DNA of 36,056 nucleotides from Spirochaetales bacterium (GTDB lineage Bacteria; Spirochaetota; Spirochaetia; SZUA-6; JAFGRV01): NCBI GenBank assembly GCA_016930085.1, contig JAFGHO010000131.1, positions 1 to 36,056 of the forward strand, read 5' to 3'. Shown piece by piece: positions 15,507 to 25,239 of this stretch (position 1 is its first letter; each line of letters starts with the position of its first letter). The notes under the pieces were generated by a model. It saw only the letters and a program-made list of their open reading frames with translations, ran no database searches and was not told where the DNA came from. The position numbers and the translations under genes were made by a program.

Positions 15507-17645
15507 TCAACGCCGTTCTTTCGCCACAAGGACCGAAACGCTTCGCGGTCCTGATTCGAAGGATTCCTGTCCGGCGAGTTCCTTTTCATTTCCCCCGGGA
15601 AGGATATCTTCTCCCGGATCGAGTGAGGTATCGATAATCCGGTACCACCTCATGGTTTCGTACCGTGGAAGCGGTACGTGATATCCCCTGACGTCTGCAT
15701 TCAACATGATGAAGAGGTGGTAATTCCCGAGTCCGGAAGGCACCTCGCTTCCGTCGATCTGATACGATAGAAAACGAAGATCCGGGTCGTTCCAGTCGGG
15801 TGTGGCAAGGCGGTGGTCGAACCAGAGTATATCGGGAATCAGGTCCCCGTCTTCATCCCTGCCGGAAAAAAAAGGTTTCCTGTAAAGGACGGGGTATCGC
15901 TTTCGAAGGGCGATGAGACCGGAAAGGAACCGGTACATATCGCCGTTTGTTTTGAGCAGCCCCCAGTCGAACCAGGTAATGTTATTATCCTGACACCAGG
16001 GGTTATTGTTCCCCTGCTGTGTTCGAAGAAACTCGTCGCCCCCGCAAAGCATCGGGGTGCCGAGCGACAGGAAAAGGGTGCAAAGTGCGTTCTTGACCAT
16101 CCTTCTGCGCAATGCGACAATTGTCGTATCACCGGTTTCACCCTCCACACCGCAATTCCACGAATCATTGGCATCGAGACCGTCACGATTGTCTTCACCG
16201 TTTTCCCGGTTGTGTTTTCTGTCATAGGAATAAAGATCGATGACGGTAAACCCGTCATGGCAGGTGATGAAATTGATACTGTTGGCGGGGGAACGTGAAT
16301 CTTTTTCATAAAGATCAGCGGAACCGGTGAGCCGCCACGCGAGTTCTTTGACTTGGCCCTGATTGCCGCGCCAGAACCTCCGTACCGTATCCCTGAACCG
16401 GCCGTTCCATTCGGACCATCCCCTCGGGAAACCGCCGACATGATACCCGGAGAGATCCCACGGTTCAGCGATGAGTTTTACTCCCGCAAGAAGCGGATCC
16501 TGATCGATCATCCTGAAAAAGGCCGAGTTTTTGCTGTACCGGCCGTTTTCACGCGCAAGAATGGGGGCGAGATCGAACCTGAATCCGTCCACATGCATCT
16601 CTTTCACCCAGTACCGCAGTGAATCCATGACAAGCCGTAATACCGGGGGTTTTTCACAATCGAGCACATTACCGCATCCTGCGTCATTACGGTAACGATA
16701 GGCGGGAGCGCTTTCGGTCCCGGAAAGCAGGTAGTATGACGGATTGTCGATCCCCCGGAATGTGAGTGTGGGGCCATATTCGTCCCCTTCTCCCGTGTGA
16801 TTGTAGACCACATCGAGGATGACCTCGATTCCGGCCTTATGAAGTTCCCTTACCATCGTTTTAAACTCGTTCACCTCACAGCCCGGACGTTTTCCCGTGC
16901 CGTACCTGAGTTCGGGAGCGAAAAAACAGATCGTATTGTACCCCCAGTAATCAACGGAACATCGACGTCTGCCGGGGATTAGCGAATAATGCTGATGAAC
17001 AGGAAGCAATTCGACCGCGTTGATTCCCAGTTCCATGAGATAAGGTATTTTTTCGATTAATCCGATGTAAGTCCCCGCGTGAACTGCCTTTGATGAGGGA
17101 TGAACGGTAAATCCCCGCACATGAACCTCATAGAGACAAAGCTCTTCAAGGGGAATCGACGGAGGCCGGTCGGATTGCCAGTCAAAACCGTCATCGATGA
17201 CGATCGATTTGGGAACATATCCGGTATTGTCCCTGCCGTCCATGATAAGGTCCTTGTGCTTCAACCCCGCCTGATAGCCGAAAAGCATCCCCTTTTTATT
17301 TACCGGCAGGCCGGTAATCGCTTTTGCGTACGGATCGATAAGGAGTTTGTGGACATTAAATCGATAACCGATATAGGGATTATAGACGCCCTTCACTTTG
17401 TACCCGTACAGCTGTCCGGCGCCGACATCATGAACGAAAACATGCCATATATCCTCGGGTGAGCGTTCGCATTCGATAATATCGGTCGGACGGAAATGCC
17501 GTCCGTCAAAAAGAAGGAGAAAAACTTTTTCCGCGTGACGGGAATAAAGGGCGAAATTGGTGCCGCCTTCCTGCGGTTCGGCGCCAAGGCGATAATGACG
17601 CCCCGGGCCGGTTCTTTTTTTAGTCGTGTGCCTGAGTGCCCGCAT
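15507..17645 (-). CDS. glgX: Glycogen debranching enzyme (isoamylase-type)
   Basis: This 712-residue GH13_11 enzyme hydrolyses alpha-1,6 branches in glycogen. A CBM48 domain opens the protein (LGAEPQEGGTNFALYS at about 21-36). The catalytic barrel has ILDVVYNHTGEGDEYGP, nucleophile D358 in GFRFDLAP, acid/base E394 in LIAEPWD, and D464 in TCHDGFT. The C-terminal beta-sandwich is present and the length is normal for GlgX/TreX. The start ATG is 33 bases after the tonB stop, so the gene may be read through from the TPR-tonB cluster, although its function is unrelated. The gene ends 73 bases before ftsH. Confidence 0.93.
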   Translation of the reverse strand: MRALRHTTKKRTGPGRHYRLGAEPQEGGTNFALYSRHAEKVFLLLFDGRHFRPTDIIECERSPEDIWHVFVHDVGAGQLYGYKVKGVYNPYIGYRFNVHKLLIDPYAKAITGLPVNKKGMLFGYQAGLKHKDLIMDGRDNTGYVPKSIVIDDGFDWQSDRPPSIPLEELCLYEVHVRGFTVHPSSKAVHAGTYIGLIEKIPYLMELGINAVELLPVHQHYSLIPGRRRCSVDYWGYNTICFFAPELRYGTGKRPGCEVNEFKTMVRELHKAGIEVILDVVYNHTGEGDEYGPTLTFRGIDNPSYYLLSGTESAPAYRYRNDAGCGNVLDCEKPPVLRLVMDSLRYWVKEMHVDGFRFDLAPILARENGRYSKNSAFFRMIDQDPLLAGVKLIAEPWDLSGYHVGGFPRGWSEWNGRFRDTVRRFWRGNQGQVKELAWRLTGSADLYEKDSRSPANSINFITCHDGFTVIDLYSYDRKHNRENGEDNRDGLDANDSWNCGVEGETGDTTIVALRRRMVKNALCTLFLSLGTPMLCGGDEFLRTQQGNNNPWCQDNNITWFDWGLLKTNGDMYRFLSGLIALRKRYPVLYRKPFFSGRDEDGDLIPDILWFDHRLATPDWNDPDLRFLSYQIDGSEVPSGLGNYHLFIMLNADVRGYHVPLPRYETMRWYRIIDTSLDPGEDILPGGNEKELAGQESFESGPRSVSVLVAKERR

Positions 17646-17678
17646 TCAGATCCTCTGCTTTTTCAGTAATCGCCTTCG

Positions 17679-18536
17679 CTACCGCGGCGTGATATGGTAG
17701 GGGACCTCCCCTTTTACATTTTTCGTTCCCGCGACCGCGGGATATTTCCACCGCCTGAGGGCGTCGATCACCGCGTTATCGACTTCAGGATACCCGGAAG
17801 ATTTCTTTACCTTGAACCCGGTGAGGATGCCTTCCGGGGTGAGAATAAAGGAAATAACGACGGTAAGATGAAGGCCCTGTTCGGAAACCCAGTCGGGGAG
17901 GACCGGTTTGGCGGTAGAGACCGGTTTCCTGTTCTGGTTGTCTTCCCACGTGATGGTCGTTCCGCTTCCGTCGCTGCCCGCTGAATTCCCCGTCGTATCA
18001 CCGGTCGCGGCTCCGTCCTCTTTCCTCGTGCCGGGCGGCGTTGTCGACGAGCTTTCCTGTATCGCCCGGTCGAGCTCCGCGAGACTTCCCTCTTCAAGAC
18101 CGGGATCATAGGGTTCCTTTTCTTCCGTTTCCGTCCGGTCTTCTTTCGTATCCGCGGACTCGCTCCCTTCCGCATGTTCTTTCTGTTCGGGTATCGTCGT
18201 TTCCGAATCCTCCGTGATCCTGTTTTCTTCCGGAGTCGTGTGTTCTTCCGCCTGTATTGTTTTTTTTACCGGTTCCTGTCTTTTTTCAATCCGGGTTCGC
18301 CCGTTCTCTTCTTCCTCCGTCGTTTCCTCTTTCGCCCGGGAAACATCCTCTTTGATAACGGGAAGAGCGGCCTCATCCCCGAGTGCAACCTCGAGGGTTC
18401 CGGCATATTCCGGAAGGGCTTCTATATTAATGTTGAGAATGAATTGAAGCAATATAAAGACAATGACATGGAGGACGAACGCCGCGGCCACGCTGATAAT
18501 ATAATAGTTCTGTTCCTTTACCGGCATCTTTTTCAT
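17679..18536 (-). CDS. tonB: TonB-family energy-transducing protein
   Basis: This 285-residue protein links the proton gradient to the outer membrane. One N-terminal helix (YYIISVAAAFVLHVIVFILLQF, residues 12-33) anchors it; its histidine in the helix is typical of TonB and interacts with ExbD. A long Glu/Thr/Pro-rich linker (about 65-190) spans the periplasm. The TonB C-terminal domain ends the protein: ISFILTPEGILTGFKVKKSSGYPEVDNAVIDALRRWKY, the usual YP-hydrophobic motif being SGYPEVD. It begins 10 bases after exbD. Its partner in the outer membrane is not an obvious TonB-dependent receptor here, but the barrel-like protein encoded upstream is a candidate. Confidence 0.88.
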   Translation of the reverse strand: MKKMPVKEQNYYIISVAAAFVLHVIVFILLQFILNINIEALPEYAGTLEVALGDEAALPVIKEDVSRAKEETTEEEENGRTRIEKRQEPVKKTIQAEEHTTPEENRITEDSETTIPEQKEHAEGSESADTKEDRTETEEKEPYDPGLEEGSLAELDRAIQESSSTTPPGTRKEDGAATGDTTGNSAGSDGSGTTITWEDNQNRKPVSTAKPVLPDWVSEQGLHLTVVISFILTPEGILTGFKVKKSSGYPEVDNAVIDALRRWKYPAVAGTKNVKGEVPYHITPR

Positions 18537-18546
18537 GGGCGCCCCG

Positions 18547-18954
18547 TCATTCTATCTGCCTGGTCCTGAGATTCACCCCCTTGAAACCCGCTTTCCTGAG
18601 AACATCGAGCACCTGTATCATGAGTTCATAGGAAACCGTTCTGTCCCCCTCGACCACGACCGTTTTGATATGGTTTCGCTCTTCACCCGAGATTTCACGC
18701 AATGCCTCGGGAAGGCTTTCAAGGTTGCGGCGGTCCTTGTTGAGATAGATCTCATCCCTCGAAACAATCGTCACGACGAGCTTTGTCATGACAACGGGTT
18801 CGGCGGTCGTGGAACCGGGAAGCACAAGGGGGATACCCGGATTCACGATAAAAGTGGTCGATACCATAAAAAAAATGACGAGCTGGAATACGACGTCGAT
18901 CATGGGGATCAGGTTGACATTGGCCTGCGGCATCAGTCTTCGTCTGAATCTCAT
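18547..18954 (-). CDS. exbD: ExbD/TolR-family biopolymer transport protein
   Basis: This 135-residue protein has a single N-terminal helix preceded by NLIPMIDVVFQLVIFFMV, whose aspartate (about residue 20) is the conserved proton-carrying residue of ExbD/TolR. A periplasmic domain follows (VVTIVSRDEIYLNKDRR ... VVVEGDRTVSYELMIQVLDVLRKAG), with the usual 'D..v.y..v..v.d....AG' ending. The ATG abuts the exbB stop with no gap, so translation is coupled. With ExbB it forms the ion-driven motor that powers TonB. Confidence 0.93.
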   Translation of the reverse strand: MRFRRRLMPQANVNLIPMIDVVFQLVIFFMVSTTFIVNPGIPLVLPGSTTAEPVVMTKLVVTIVSRDEIYLNKDRRNLESLPEALREISGEERNHIKTVVVEGDRTVSYELMIQVLDVLRKAGFKGVNLRTRQIE

Positions 18955-19563
18955 CTACTGGTTTCCCCCCAAAAGCAGCACGAGCTCATTCACCTTGTTC
19001 TCCAATCTGATAATGATATGGTTGACCTTGCTGACAAGGTAATTGTAAAAGATAAGCGCGGGTATCGATACCACGATTCCCGCCGCGGTCGAAATGAGCG
19101 CTTCCGCAATGCCTTTTGCGAGACCGCTTGTATCACCGACAAGACCGAGGCTGCTGATGATGCCGAACGCGTCGATATTCCCGATGACCGTACCGAGTAA
19201 ACCAAGAAGCGGGGCGATATTCGCGATCGTCCCGAGTGCCGACAGGGACCGCTCGAGTTTCGGAATCTCCATATTCGCCGCATCGACGATGGAATCCTTA
19301 AGCACGCGGGCGTCATAATGCCGGTGCTCGATCCCCACTTTCATGAGGTTGGTGATCGGTGAAGGATTGTTTTCGCAGATCGAGAGGGCTTCGTCGAAGT
19401 GCCGCTTTTCCAGCGTCGCCCTGAGCCGGGCGATCATTTTTTCCTCGTCGACGCGGATCCTGCGGAAAAAGATGAGCCGCTCGATAATGATGATGGCTGC
19501 AATGACCGAACAGAGAAGGATGAACGGCATCGTGATTCCGCCTTTGATTAAAATATCCAGCAT
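18955..19563 (-). CDS. exbB: ExbB/TolQ/MotA-family proton channel protein
   Basis: This 202-residue protein has three membrane helices: residues 11-32, then a pair in the C-terminal half (IANIAPLLGLLGTVIGNIDAF and LISTAAGIVVSIPALIFYNYLV), with the family's Pro-Leu-Leu-Gly-Leu-Leu-Gly-Thr-V and T/A-rich motifs. The cytoplasmic loop carries FFRRIRVDEEKMIARLRATL. ATG at 19563 follows AAGGAG eight bases upstream. It comes 13 bases after the outer-membrane-like gene and directly before exbD. Confidence 0.93.
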   Translation of the reverse strand: MLDILIKGGITMPFILLCSVIAAIIIIERLIFFRRIRVDEEKMIARLRATLEKRHFDEALSICENNPSPITNLMKVGIEHRHYDARVLKDSIVDAANMEIPKLERSLSALGTIANIAPLLGLLGTVIGNIDAFGIISSLGLVGDTSGLAKGIAEALISTAAGIVVSIPALIFYNYLVSKVNHIIIRLENKVNELVLLLGGNQ

Positions 19564-19576
19564 AACAATAGTCTCC

Positions 19577-21253
19577 TTAAAACGTAATATGAACCTTTAT
19601 CGTTCCGCGTATACCCGGCGCAGCATACGGCTCTATCGCGAACCGGTCTTCAGGGAGAAGCGGGTAAAGCAAATCATGCCCTTCACCGATCAATGTGACA
19701 TTATCTGTTATTTTAAAAAACAGCTCAATGTCCATGACTGGTATTTCAAGGTTTTTTTCAAAATCGTTTTCAAAAAGCAGGGAAAAACGCCCGCCGTATT
19801 TTCCATTTTCCTCCTCCGCGACCCCTTCGAACAGTCCCCTGAAAAAGAAATCCGCAGAGGGTTTCCAGAGGAAAACACCTGAGGCCTTTGCATTACAATA
19901 AAACCAGGGGAAAATGTTCCATCTCAGCCCCGCTTCCGAGGCGAGACGATTTACCTCATAATCTTCTTCAAAAGCGAAAAGACCGGTCTGGGAATCGGGA
20001 AGTTCGCTGTGGGAAAAAAGCAGGGTATTTGTCGAAAATTCCGATCCCACCGAAAGGATCAGGTTATCCTCTACATTGAGTTTGATCTGAACGTCGGCAT
20101 ACCACCCGTGATTGTCTGAAAGACCGGCGGGAAGGCCGCTGTATTCGAACTCCTTCCAGAGCCCCCCCAGGTCGTATTGTTCGACCCTGTAACCGCCTGC
20201 CAGACGAAAAGAGAGAAGATCATGAAGGTTCCCGGCAATGGCGAGGTCGAAAGGGATCAGCCAGGGAAGGTCGGAATTGTAAAAATAATCGAGACTTCCG
20301 TCCAGGGTGATCGCATTGACGGGAAGTTCGACGCCCCCGTATATCCCGGCCAGGAGGCGGTGAAACTCGAACGAGGGGGCTTCCGCCACCGTTCTGTAGC
20401 GGTAATCCACCCGGAGGCCCAGCCGCGACGCGGCGCCGGTTATCTCCATTCCCGCCGAAGGGGAAACCAGAAGTTCGGACGGGGGATACCCGACTTCCAT
20501 AACAGGCGCGGCATCGCCGGTGAGACTCAGTGAAGAAAATCCGATGCCTATATCGCTCCGGAGGGTAAACCAGTCCGACAACAAAAAGGACACCCCGCCT
20601 TTGCCTTTGAGAAAACGGTTAATAAGCGAATAATAGTCCGATGAGTTCTGAAGCCCCCGTTCGATCTCGTAAAAGCTTCCTTCGATCGATGTCTCCAAAG
20701 ACGGCGTTATCCATTTGAACTCACTGTCAAGAGAATCCAGCCGGTAATTGAATCCGGTTCCCCCTTCCCTGAAGACAAGACCGCCCGAGCTTGCGATATG
20801 CGAAAAACCGTCGAGCATCTCGTGAAGGAAAAGAAGTTTGAACCTCGGGCTTTCACCCAGTTTATAAAACGAGATTTGGCTTAAAATATTATTGACGCTT
20901 CCGGCGCCGAGTAACACTTCGGAAACGAATGAGGAGGCGGATAAGCGGCGCGATGCGTCTTCGTCGTCGGGAAGCGCGATATCCGGAGACGGTTCTTCCA
21001 CTTCCATTATTTCCTGTGCCGGCAGCGGCACCTTTCTCTCAGGGGGCAGCAGCTCTTCTTCTTCGGGAAGCACCGCTTCGATGGTTTCGATACTCAAATC
21101 TTCGATCTCGAGTACAATCGTGGGAAGAACCAGACCGGGATCGGCCGGCTCCGCTTCGAAAGCACCCTCCTGTCCGAAAACGGCCGCCGGGGCACCCAAT
21201 AAAAAAACGATAACACCTGTAAGCAGCGTCTTGTATATGCTTTTCACACTCAT
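19577..21253 (-). CDS. Predicted outer-membrane beta-barrel-like protein
   Basis: This protein has about 558 residues. A signal peptide (SIYKTLLTGVIVFLLGAPAAVFGQ) is followed by a proline/glutamate-rich linker (EEELLPPERKVPLPAQEIMEVEEP). After it come many alternating hydrophobic/aromatic strands with turn residues, such as GGVSFLLSDWFTLRSDIGIGFSSL, LRVDYRYR and GGYRVEQYDL. The last residues GIRGTIKVHITF end in an aromatic amino acid, as outer-membrane barrels do. No named family is recognised. The start at 21253 overlaps the TPR stop by ATGA and has GGAGGGG upstream; an in-frame start further left would read into the TPR gene. Being encoded in the ExbBD-TonB unit, it may be an energised surface protein or a stabilising scaffold. 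That role is inference. Confidence 0.7.
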   Translation of the reverse strand: MSVKSIYKTLLTGVIVFLLGAPAAVFGQEGAFEAEPADPGLVLPTIVLEIEDLSIETIEAVLPEEEELLPPERKVPLPAQEIMEVEEPSPDIALPDDEDASRRLSASSFVSEVLLGAGSVNNILSQISFYKLGESPRFKLLFLHEMLDGFSHIASSGGLVFREGGTGFNYRLDSLDSEFKWITPSLETSIEGSFYEIERGLQNSSDYYSLINRFLKGKGGVSFLLSDWFTLRSDIGIGFSSLSLTGDAAPVMEVGYPPSELLVSPSAGMEITGAASRLGLRVDYRYRTVAEAPSFEFHRLLAGIYGGVELPVNAITLDGSLDYFYNSDLPWLIPFDLAIAGNLHDLLSFRLAGGYRVEQYDLGGLWKEFEYSGLPAGLSDNHGWYADVQIKLNVEDNLILSVGSEFSTNTLLFSHSELPDSQTGLFAFEEDYEVNRLASEAGLRWNIFPWFYCNAKASGVFLWKPSADFFFRGLFEGVAEEENGKYGGRFSLLFENDFEKNLEIPVMDIELFFKITDNVTLIGEGHDLLYPLLPEDRFAIEPYAAPGIRGTIKVHITF

Positions 21254-24192
21254 TCCAGCCCCTCCAAAAGCCGTTTGCCTTCTTCCGCCCACTGTGAGGA
21301 AGGGAAATTGCCGGTAAGCCGCGAGACGAGTTCCCTCACTTCCTGTATCTTGCCGGCAAGCTTCATCATTTCCGCCGCCTTGTAAATGGAAACCGCCATC
21401 AGATCCCTGTTTTCAGCATTCATGAGTGCGGTTTTCAGGTATTCGTTTCCCGCCCGTAAATAATCCCCGCCGAGGTAAAAATATTCTCCTATCAGGTATT
21501 GCGCCCGCGATGCGGTATCCGTGTCTTCCGTATGCCTGACCACCTTGAGAAGCATCTGGTATGCGACTTCCCGTTTGACTTCACCGTGCTCGAAGAGATA
21601 AAGCCGTGCGAGTTCGATGAGGGCTTCGCGCCCCTCTTTCGTTTGTTCGCCTGAGTTCCGTTCGATGGTAACGGTGAGTTCGGCCTCCGTATCGCTGAGT
21701 CCCAGGATACGATAACGGAGTTGTTCCGCCAGCTGTTCCGCGTTGACCGCCGACGCCTCGATCGGGTAAGAGGAGATAAGTTCGGTATAAAGGGCGAGAG
21801 CTTTTGAATATTCGCCCGATTCAGTATATATCTCCGCCGTTTTTTTCATCGCGTTCGGCCGGAACGGGCTTTCCCGAAATTGCCCGATGATTTTTTCCCA
21901 GAGTAAAACCGCGCCGAATTTTTCGCCCAGTTGAAAGGACGCAAGCCCTCCCCAGTACAGTGATGCATCGTAAAGCTTGCCCTCAGGATACTCGAGACGG
22001 TATTCGTAAAAAGCGTATCTCGCCTTTTCATACCGGCGGTTGACGAAATAGACTTCACCGTACCGGTAAAAGGCATCCTCTCTGAGGGGACTTTCCCGAT
22101 AATTATCGGCAAGCCGGCGATACGCGTCTGCTGCGGCATCGCTTTTTCCCTGTGCGGCAAGGATCGACGCATACTCGAAAAGCGCATCGTCGGCAAACGG
22201 GGAACGGCGGTATTTCTCGAAAATCGTCCGGAACAACCCCCCCGCCTCTTCCGTTTTGTCCAGGTTTAAAAGACTCTTTGCCTGAAAAAAGAGGGCCTTT
22301 ATATAAAGCGCTTCCCCCTCCTGTCCCCGGGAAAGCGGTTTTTTGCCTGACAGGGCTTCAAAATACGACCGTGCTAGATCGAACTTGTTGTCGCTGTAAT
22401 AACACCAGCCGACCAGATAAAGCGCATTCGGGACAAGTTCGTGTTCGGGGTATTGTTTGATGAGTGAAGCGAAAATAAGGGCGGCTTTCCCGAAATCCTT
22501 TGTCCGGTATAATGCCCAGGCCTTGTAAAACTGGACATAAGGAATAATGTAGGGAAGTCCCGCGCCCTGAGCTTCTTCGACCCATATCTTTTCCAATGAA
22601 AAGAAGGCCTTCTCATACATTTTCTTCACAATAAAGGAAAGCCCCTGGAAATAATGAGACAACAGGAAGGTATAGGAATCGAGAAACTCGAGGTCGGGAA
22701 CATCCCGCAGGAGGTCGTACACACCGGCCGTCACATTGTCGTATTCTCTTCGGATAAACTGAAGCTTGATAAAATCTATCCGCGCGCGGATATCGTTGTC
22801 ATAAAGGGCGATGTATTGTTTCAGGGCGGTGTATGCGCCCTGGATGTTGCCGGTTTTTTTGTAAAGGACGACCTGTAATTTCAAAAACTCTTTATGATAC
22901 GGGCCGCCCGTCATGCCGGTGAGTCTTTCGCGCACGATCGAAAACGCTTCCTCGTATTTCCCTTCCCTGTAGCGGGTATACGCCAGGTAATAATAGGCTT
23001 CCGTGAGTTCTTTCGCCTCCGGATTTTCATCGATAAAGCGGCGGTAATACTTTGCCGATGCGGTAAAGTCGTTCTGAAGGAGATAGATGTCGCCACATCG
23101 CATTAAAAGAAATCCGGGAAGACGTTTGACCATCCCACCGTACTCCTCGAGAATCTCGAGGGCGGTCGCGTTTTTTCCCCGTTTCATATATACTTCGGAA
23201 AGATAAAAGGGTACAGCCGGCTTTATTGCCGTACTTTTCCTGAGATTCCATATTTTGAGAAAAAAGTGCTCGGCAAGTTCGTAATTTTTTCTCTGAAAAC
23301 TCACCACGCCCATGTTGTACCGGAAATCCTGAAGCAGCTCCGGGGAGCCCGCGTAGCGTTCTTCCGCCTTCTGAAGCAGCCGTTCCATCTCGTCGATATT
23401 ACCGGTTTCCTGTGCCGCGATAAAAAGCCTTCGAAAGGACCCCGATGAAACATCATCCGCGCCGTCCAGTAACCGTGTGTAAATGGAGGACGCTTCATCT
23501 GTTTCTCCCTTCATCCATAAAGCCTCGGCCCTGTAAAACAGAAATTTTTCCGTCTCCGCGAGACTCAAGGAGGGATACCGGGAGATATCGGTGAATGACA
23601 GTACCTCGTCAAATTGTTCAGTCTTGAGCAGAACAAAGGCATACAGTACCACACAGGAAGGATAGAGGGATGAGGTTGCGTGATTGTCGAGAAAGCTTCC
23701 GAGTGTTTCTTTGGCTTCATCGTACGTTTCGAGGAATACTTCACAGAGTCCCTTGTAAAACACCGCCGATTGCACATCCTCGCCCCTGTGGGTCTTACTC
23801 AGAAACACGTCAAAACTGTTTATTGCGCGCGAATAGTCCGCCTGATGATAAAAAATCATTCCCGCCCAGAAGGGAATATAATCGAGATAACGCGTTGAGC
23901 GGTAACGGCTTTCTATACGCGTAAAAAGCGAGAGGGCTTCCCGGTACTTTCCGAGCCGGTAATGGCAGACCGCCCTTCTGTATTGAACATCCGGGACGAG
24001 ATCCGAAAGCGGATACTCCTTAAGAAACTCATCATACGTCTGGAGGGCTATCGAATAATTTTTTGCATGATACCTGCTTTCGGCAAGTGAAAAAAGTTCA
24101 TTCTCCGATGTCAGGGCACTTGCCGGAGCGACGTTTAGAGTCCATATCAACAGAAAAAGAATTCCCCGCTTCATATAGAATAAAAGGTACAC
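21250..24192 (-). CDS. Large exported TPR-repeat protein
   Basis: This protein has about 980 residues. A signal peptide is present (GILFLLIWTLNVAPASAL). The rest is almost wholly tetratricopeptide repeats in YbgF/BamD/Tol-Pal style (pattern A..Y....Y..AL..Y..F...YP.S). Examples are AESRYHAKNYSIALQTYDEFLKEYP, PNALYLVGWCYYSDNKFDLARSYF and DDALFEYASILAAQGKSDAAADAY. Such proteins are periplasmic or outer-membrane scaffolds. It heads the unit TPR - barrel - exbB - exbD - tonB - glgX, with a 4-base overlap to the barrel gene. GTG 24192 follows a G-rich run; ATG 24174 (MKRG) is an alternative that keeps the whole signal peptide. Confidence 0.8.
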   Translation of the reverse strand: MYLLFYMKRGILFLLIWTLNVAPASALTSENELFSLAESRYHAKNYSIALQTYDEFLKEYPLSDLVPDVQYRRAVCHYRLGKYREALSLFTRIESRYRSTRYLDYIPFWAGMIFYHQADYSRAINSFDVFLSKTHRGEDVQSAVFYKGLCEVFLETYDEAKETLGSFLDNHATSSLYPSCVVLYAFVLLKTEQFDEVLSFTDISRYPSLSLAETEKFLFYRAEALWMKGETDEASSIYTRLLDGADDVSSGSFRRLFIAAQETGNIDEMERLLQKAEERYAGSPELLQDFRYNMGVVSFQRKNYELAEHFFLKIWNLRKSTAIKPAVPFYLSEVYMKRGKNATALEILEEYGGMVKRLPGFLLMRCGDIYLLQNDFTASAKYYRRFIDENPEAKELTEAYYYLAYTRYREGKYEEAFSIVRERLTGMTGGPYHKEFLKLQVVLYKKTGNIQGAYTALKQYIALYDNDIRARIDFIKLQFIRREYDNVTAGVYDLLRDVPDLEFLDSYTFLLSHYFQGLSFIVKKMYEKAFFSLEKIWVEEAQGAGLPYIIPYVQFYKAWALYRTKDFGKAALIFASLIKQYPEHELVPNALYLVGWCYYSDNKFDLARSYFEALSGKKPLSRGQEGEALYIKALFFQAKSLLNLDKTEEAGGLFRTIFEKYRRSPFADDALFEYASILAAQGKSDAAADAYRRLADNYRESPLREDAFYRYGEVYFVNRRYEKARYAFYEYRLEYPEGKLYDASLYWGGLASFQLGEKFGAVLLWEKIIGQFRESPFRPNAMKKTAEIYTESGEYSKALALYTELISSYPIEASAVNAEQLAEQLRYRILGLSDTEAELTVTIERNSGEQTKEGREALIELARLYLFEHGEVKREVAYQMLLKVVRHTEDTDTASRAQYLIGEYFYLGGDYLRAGNEYLKTALMNAENRDLMAVSIYKAAEMMKLAGKIQEVRELVSRLTGNFPSSQWAEEGKRLLEGLE

Positions 24193-24225
24193 CCCCCCCT
24201 GTTTTTTTTCAATATGAAGTATGGA

Positions 24226-25239
24226 CTACTTTTTGCTTTCATCGCCGAAAATTTTAAGCATTGCCGTTGGCGGTCCCGATATGAATTGCTTGAACCGGGG
24301 ACTCGCACCTTCGGCAAGGTACCGCCGCAATTTCGCCACATCCTTGATATCGGAGCCGACGACCGCCATCATGATTGCCGTTCCTCGCTTTACCTTTCCC
24401 CATTTGAACAGGGAATCGATATCGTTGATCCGTTCACCGTCGTAATAAATGACCACCTGAGAGCCCTTGTAGACCGATTCATAACTCCTGATTATTTTCT
24501 TCCAGGCTTCGACATTACCATTATGGAAAACACCATTTGTCACGGTTATACCGTACATGGGAGTCATTTTGAATTCGGCATTTCCTTCTTCGATTTGGAT
24601 CTCTTCTTCCTTTTTCTGCTTCTTCTTTTTCACCGCCGCGGGTTGTTCCTGATCCTTTTTTAACGCCGTCTTTTTGGGAGGGGATATCTTGCTTTTTTTT
24701 GCCGAATATTTCCCTTTGCGCAGCGATACCGGGATATCAATGGTATGCCCTTTTAACAACTCGACAATGACAAAAATCGCCTCATCATACAACGGTTTCG
24801 GCGACGTTTCACCAAACTCGCCCACGAAGATAGTCATGAGTTCGTTTCTCTTCAACCACTTGGCTGCTTCCCAGTGTTTTTCGTTCTTTGGATTGACGGG
24901 AATCACCCCGAGTTCCGGATGATAATAGACAAGGACAATGTCGACCGCCTTCATTTGCGCAAAATCCTTGACGAGCGGTATGAACTTGGCGATATTTCGG
25001 ATGAGATTGTGTGAAGAGGAACTATAGCCGTATTTATCTATGAGAATTGAATGGATGAGAGGCCTGATTTGTGACTTTTCAATCTCTCCGGCCGATATAT
25101 AATCATGAATTCTGTCCGCGAGATTATAGGCGTTATTGAAATCTTCGACCACCTCCATAACGAGTTCGAGATGCCGGATAGCCCTGTTACATTCTTCCCG
25201 GGTGCTTAATGTATCATACTTGTAATCATTATCCCTCAT
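24226..25239 (-). CDS. Conserved hypothetical protein, two globular parts joined by a lysine-rich linker
   Basis: This 337-residue protein is of no named family; I believe similar proteins occur in spirochaetes, but I cannot verify this here. The N-terminal part (1-170) is helical, with YHPELGVIPVNPKNEKHW and a WLKRNELMTIFVGEFG stretch. A Lys/Glu/Pro-rich linker (175-220) follows. The C-terminal part (225-325) is compact: GITVTNGVFHNGNVEAWKKII, VVIYYDGERINDIDSLFKWGKVKRGTAI, then IKDVAKLRRYLAEGASPRF. No membrane helix or signal is seen, so it is cytoplasmic. ATG at 25239 follows AAAGG. It is separated by about 34 bases from the TPR gene downstream on the same strand, so they may share a transcript. 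Confidence 0.7.
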   Translation of the reverse strand: MRDNDYKYDTLSTREECNRAIRHLELVMEVVEDFNNAYNLADRIHDYISAGEIEKSQIRPLIHSILIDKYGYSSSSHNLIRNIAKFIPLVKDFAQMKAVDIVLVYYHPELGVIPVNPKNEKHWEAAKWLKRNELMTIFVGEFGETSPKPLYDEAIFVIVELLKGHTIDIPVSLRKGKYSAKKSKISPPKKTALKKDQEQPAAVKKKKQKKEEEIQIEEGNAEFKMTPMYGITVTNGVFHNGNVEAWKKIIRSYESVYKGSQVVIYYDGERINDIDSLFKWGKVKRGTAIMMAVVGSDIKDVAKLRRYLAEGASPRFKQFISGPPTAMLKIFGDESKK

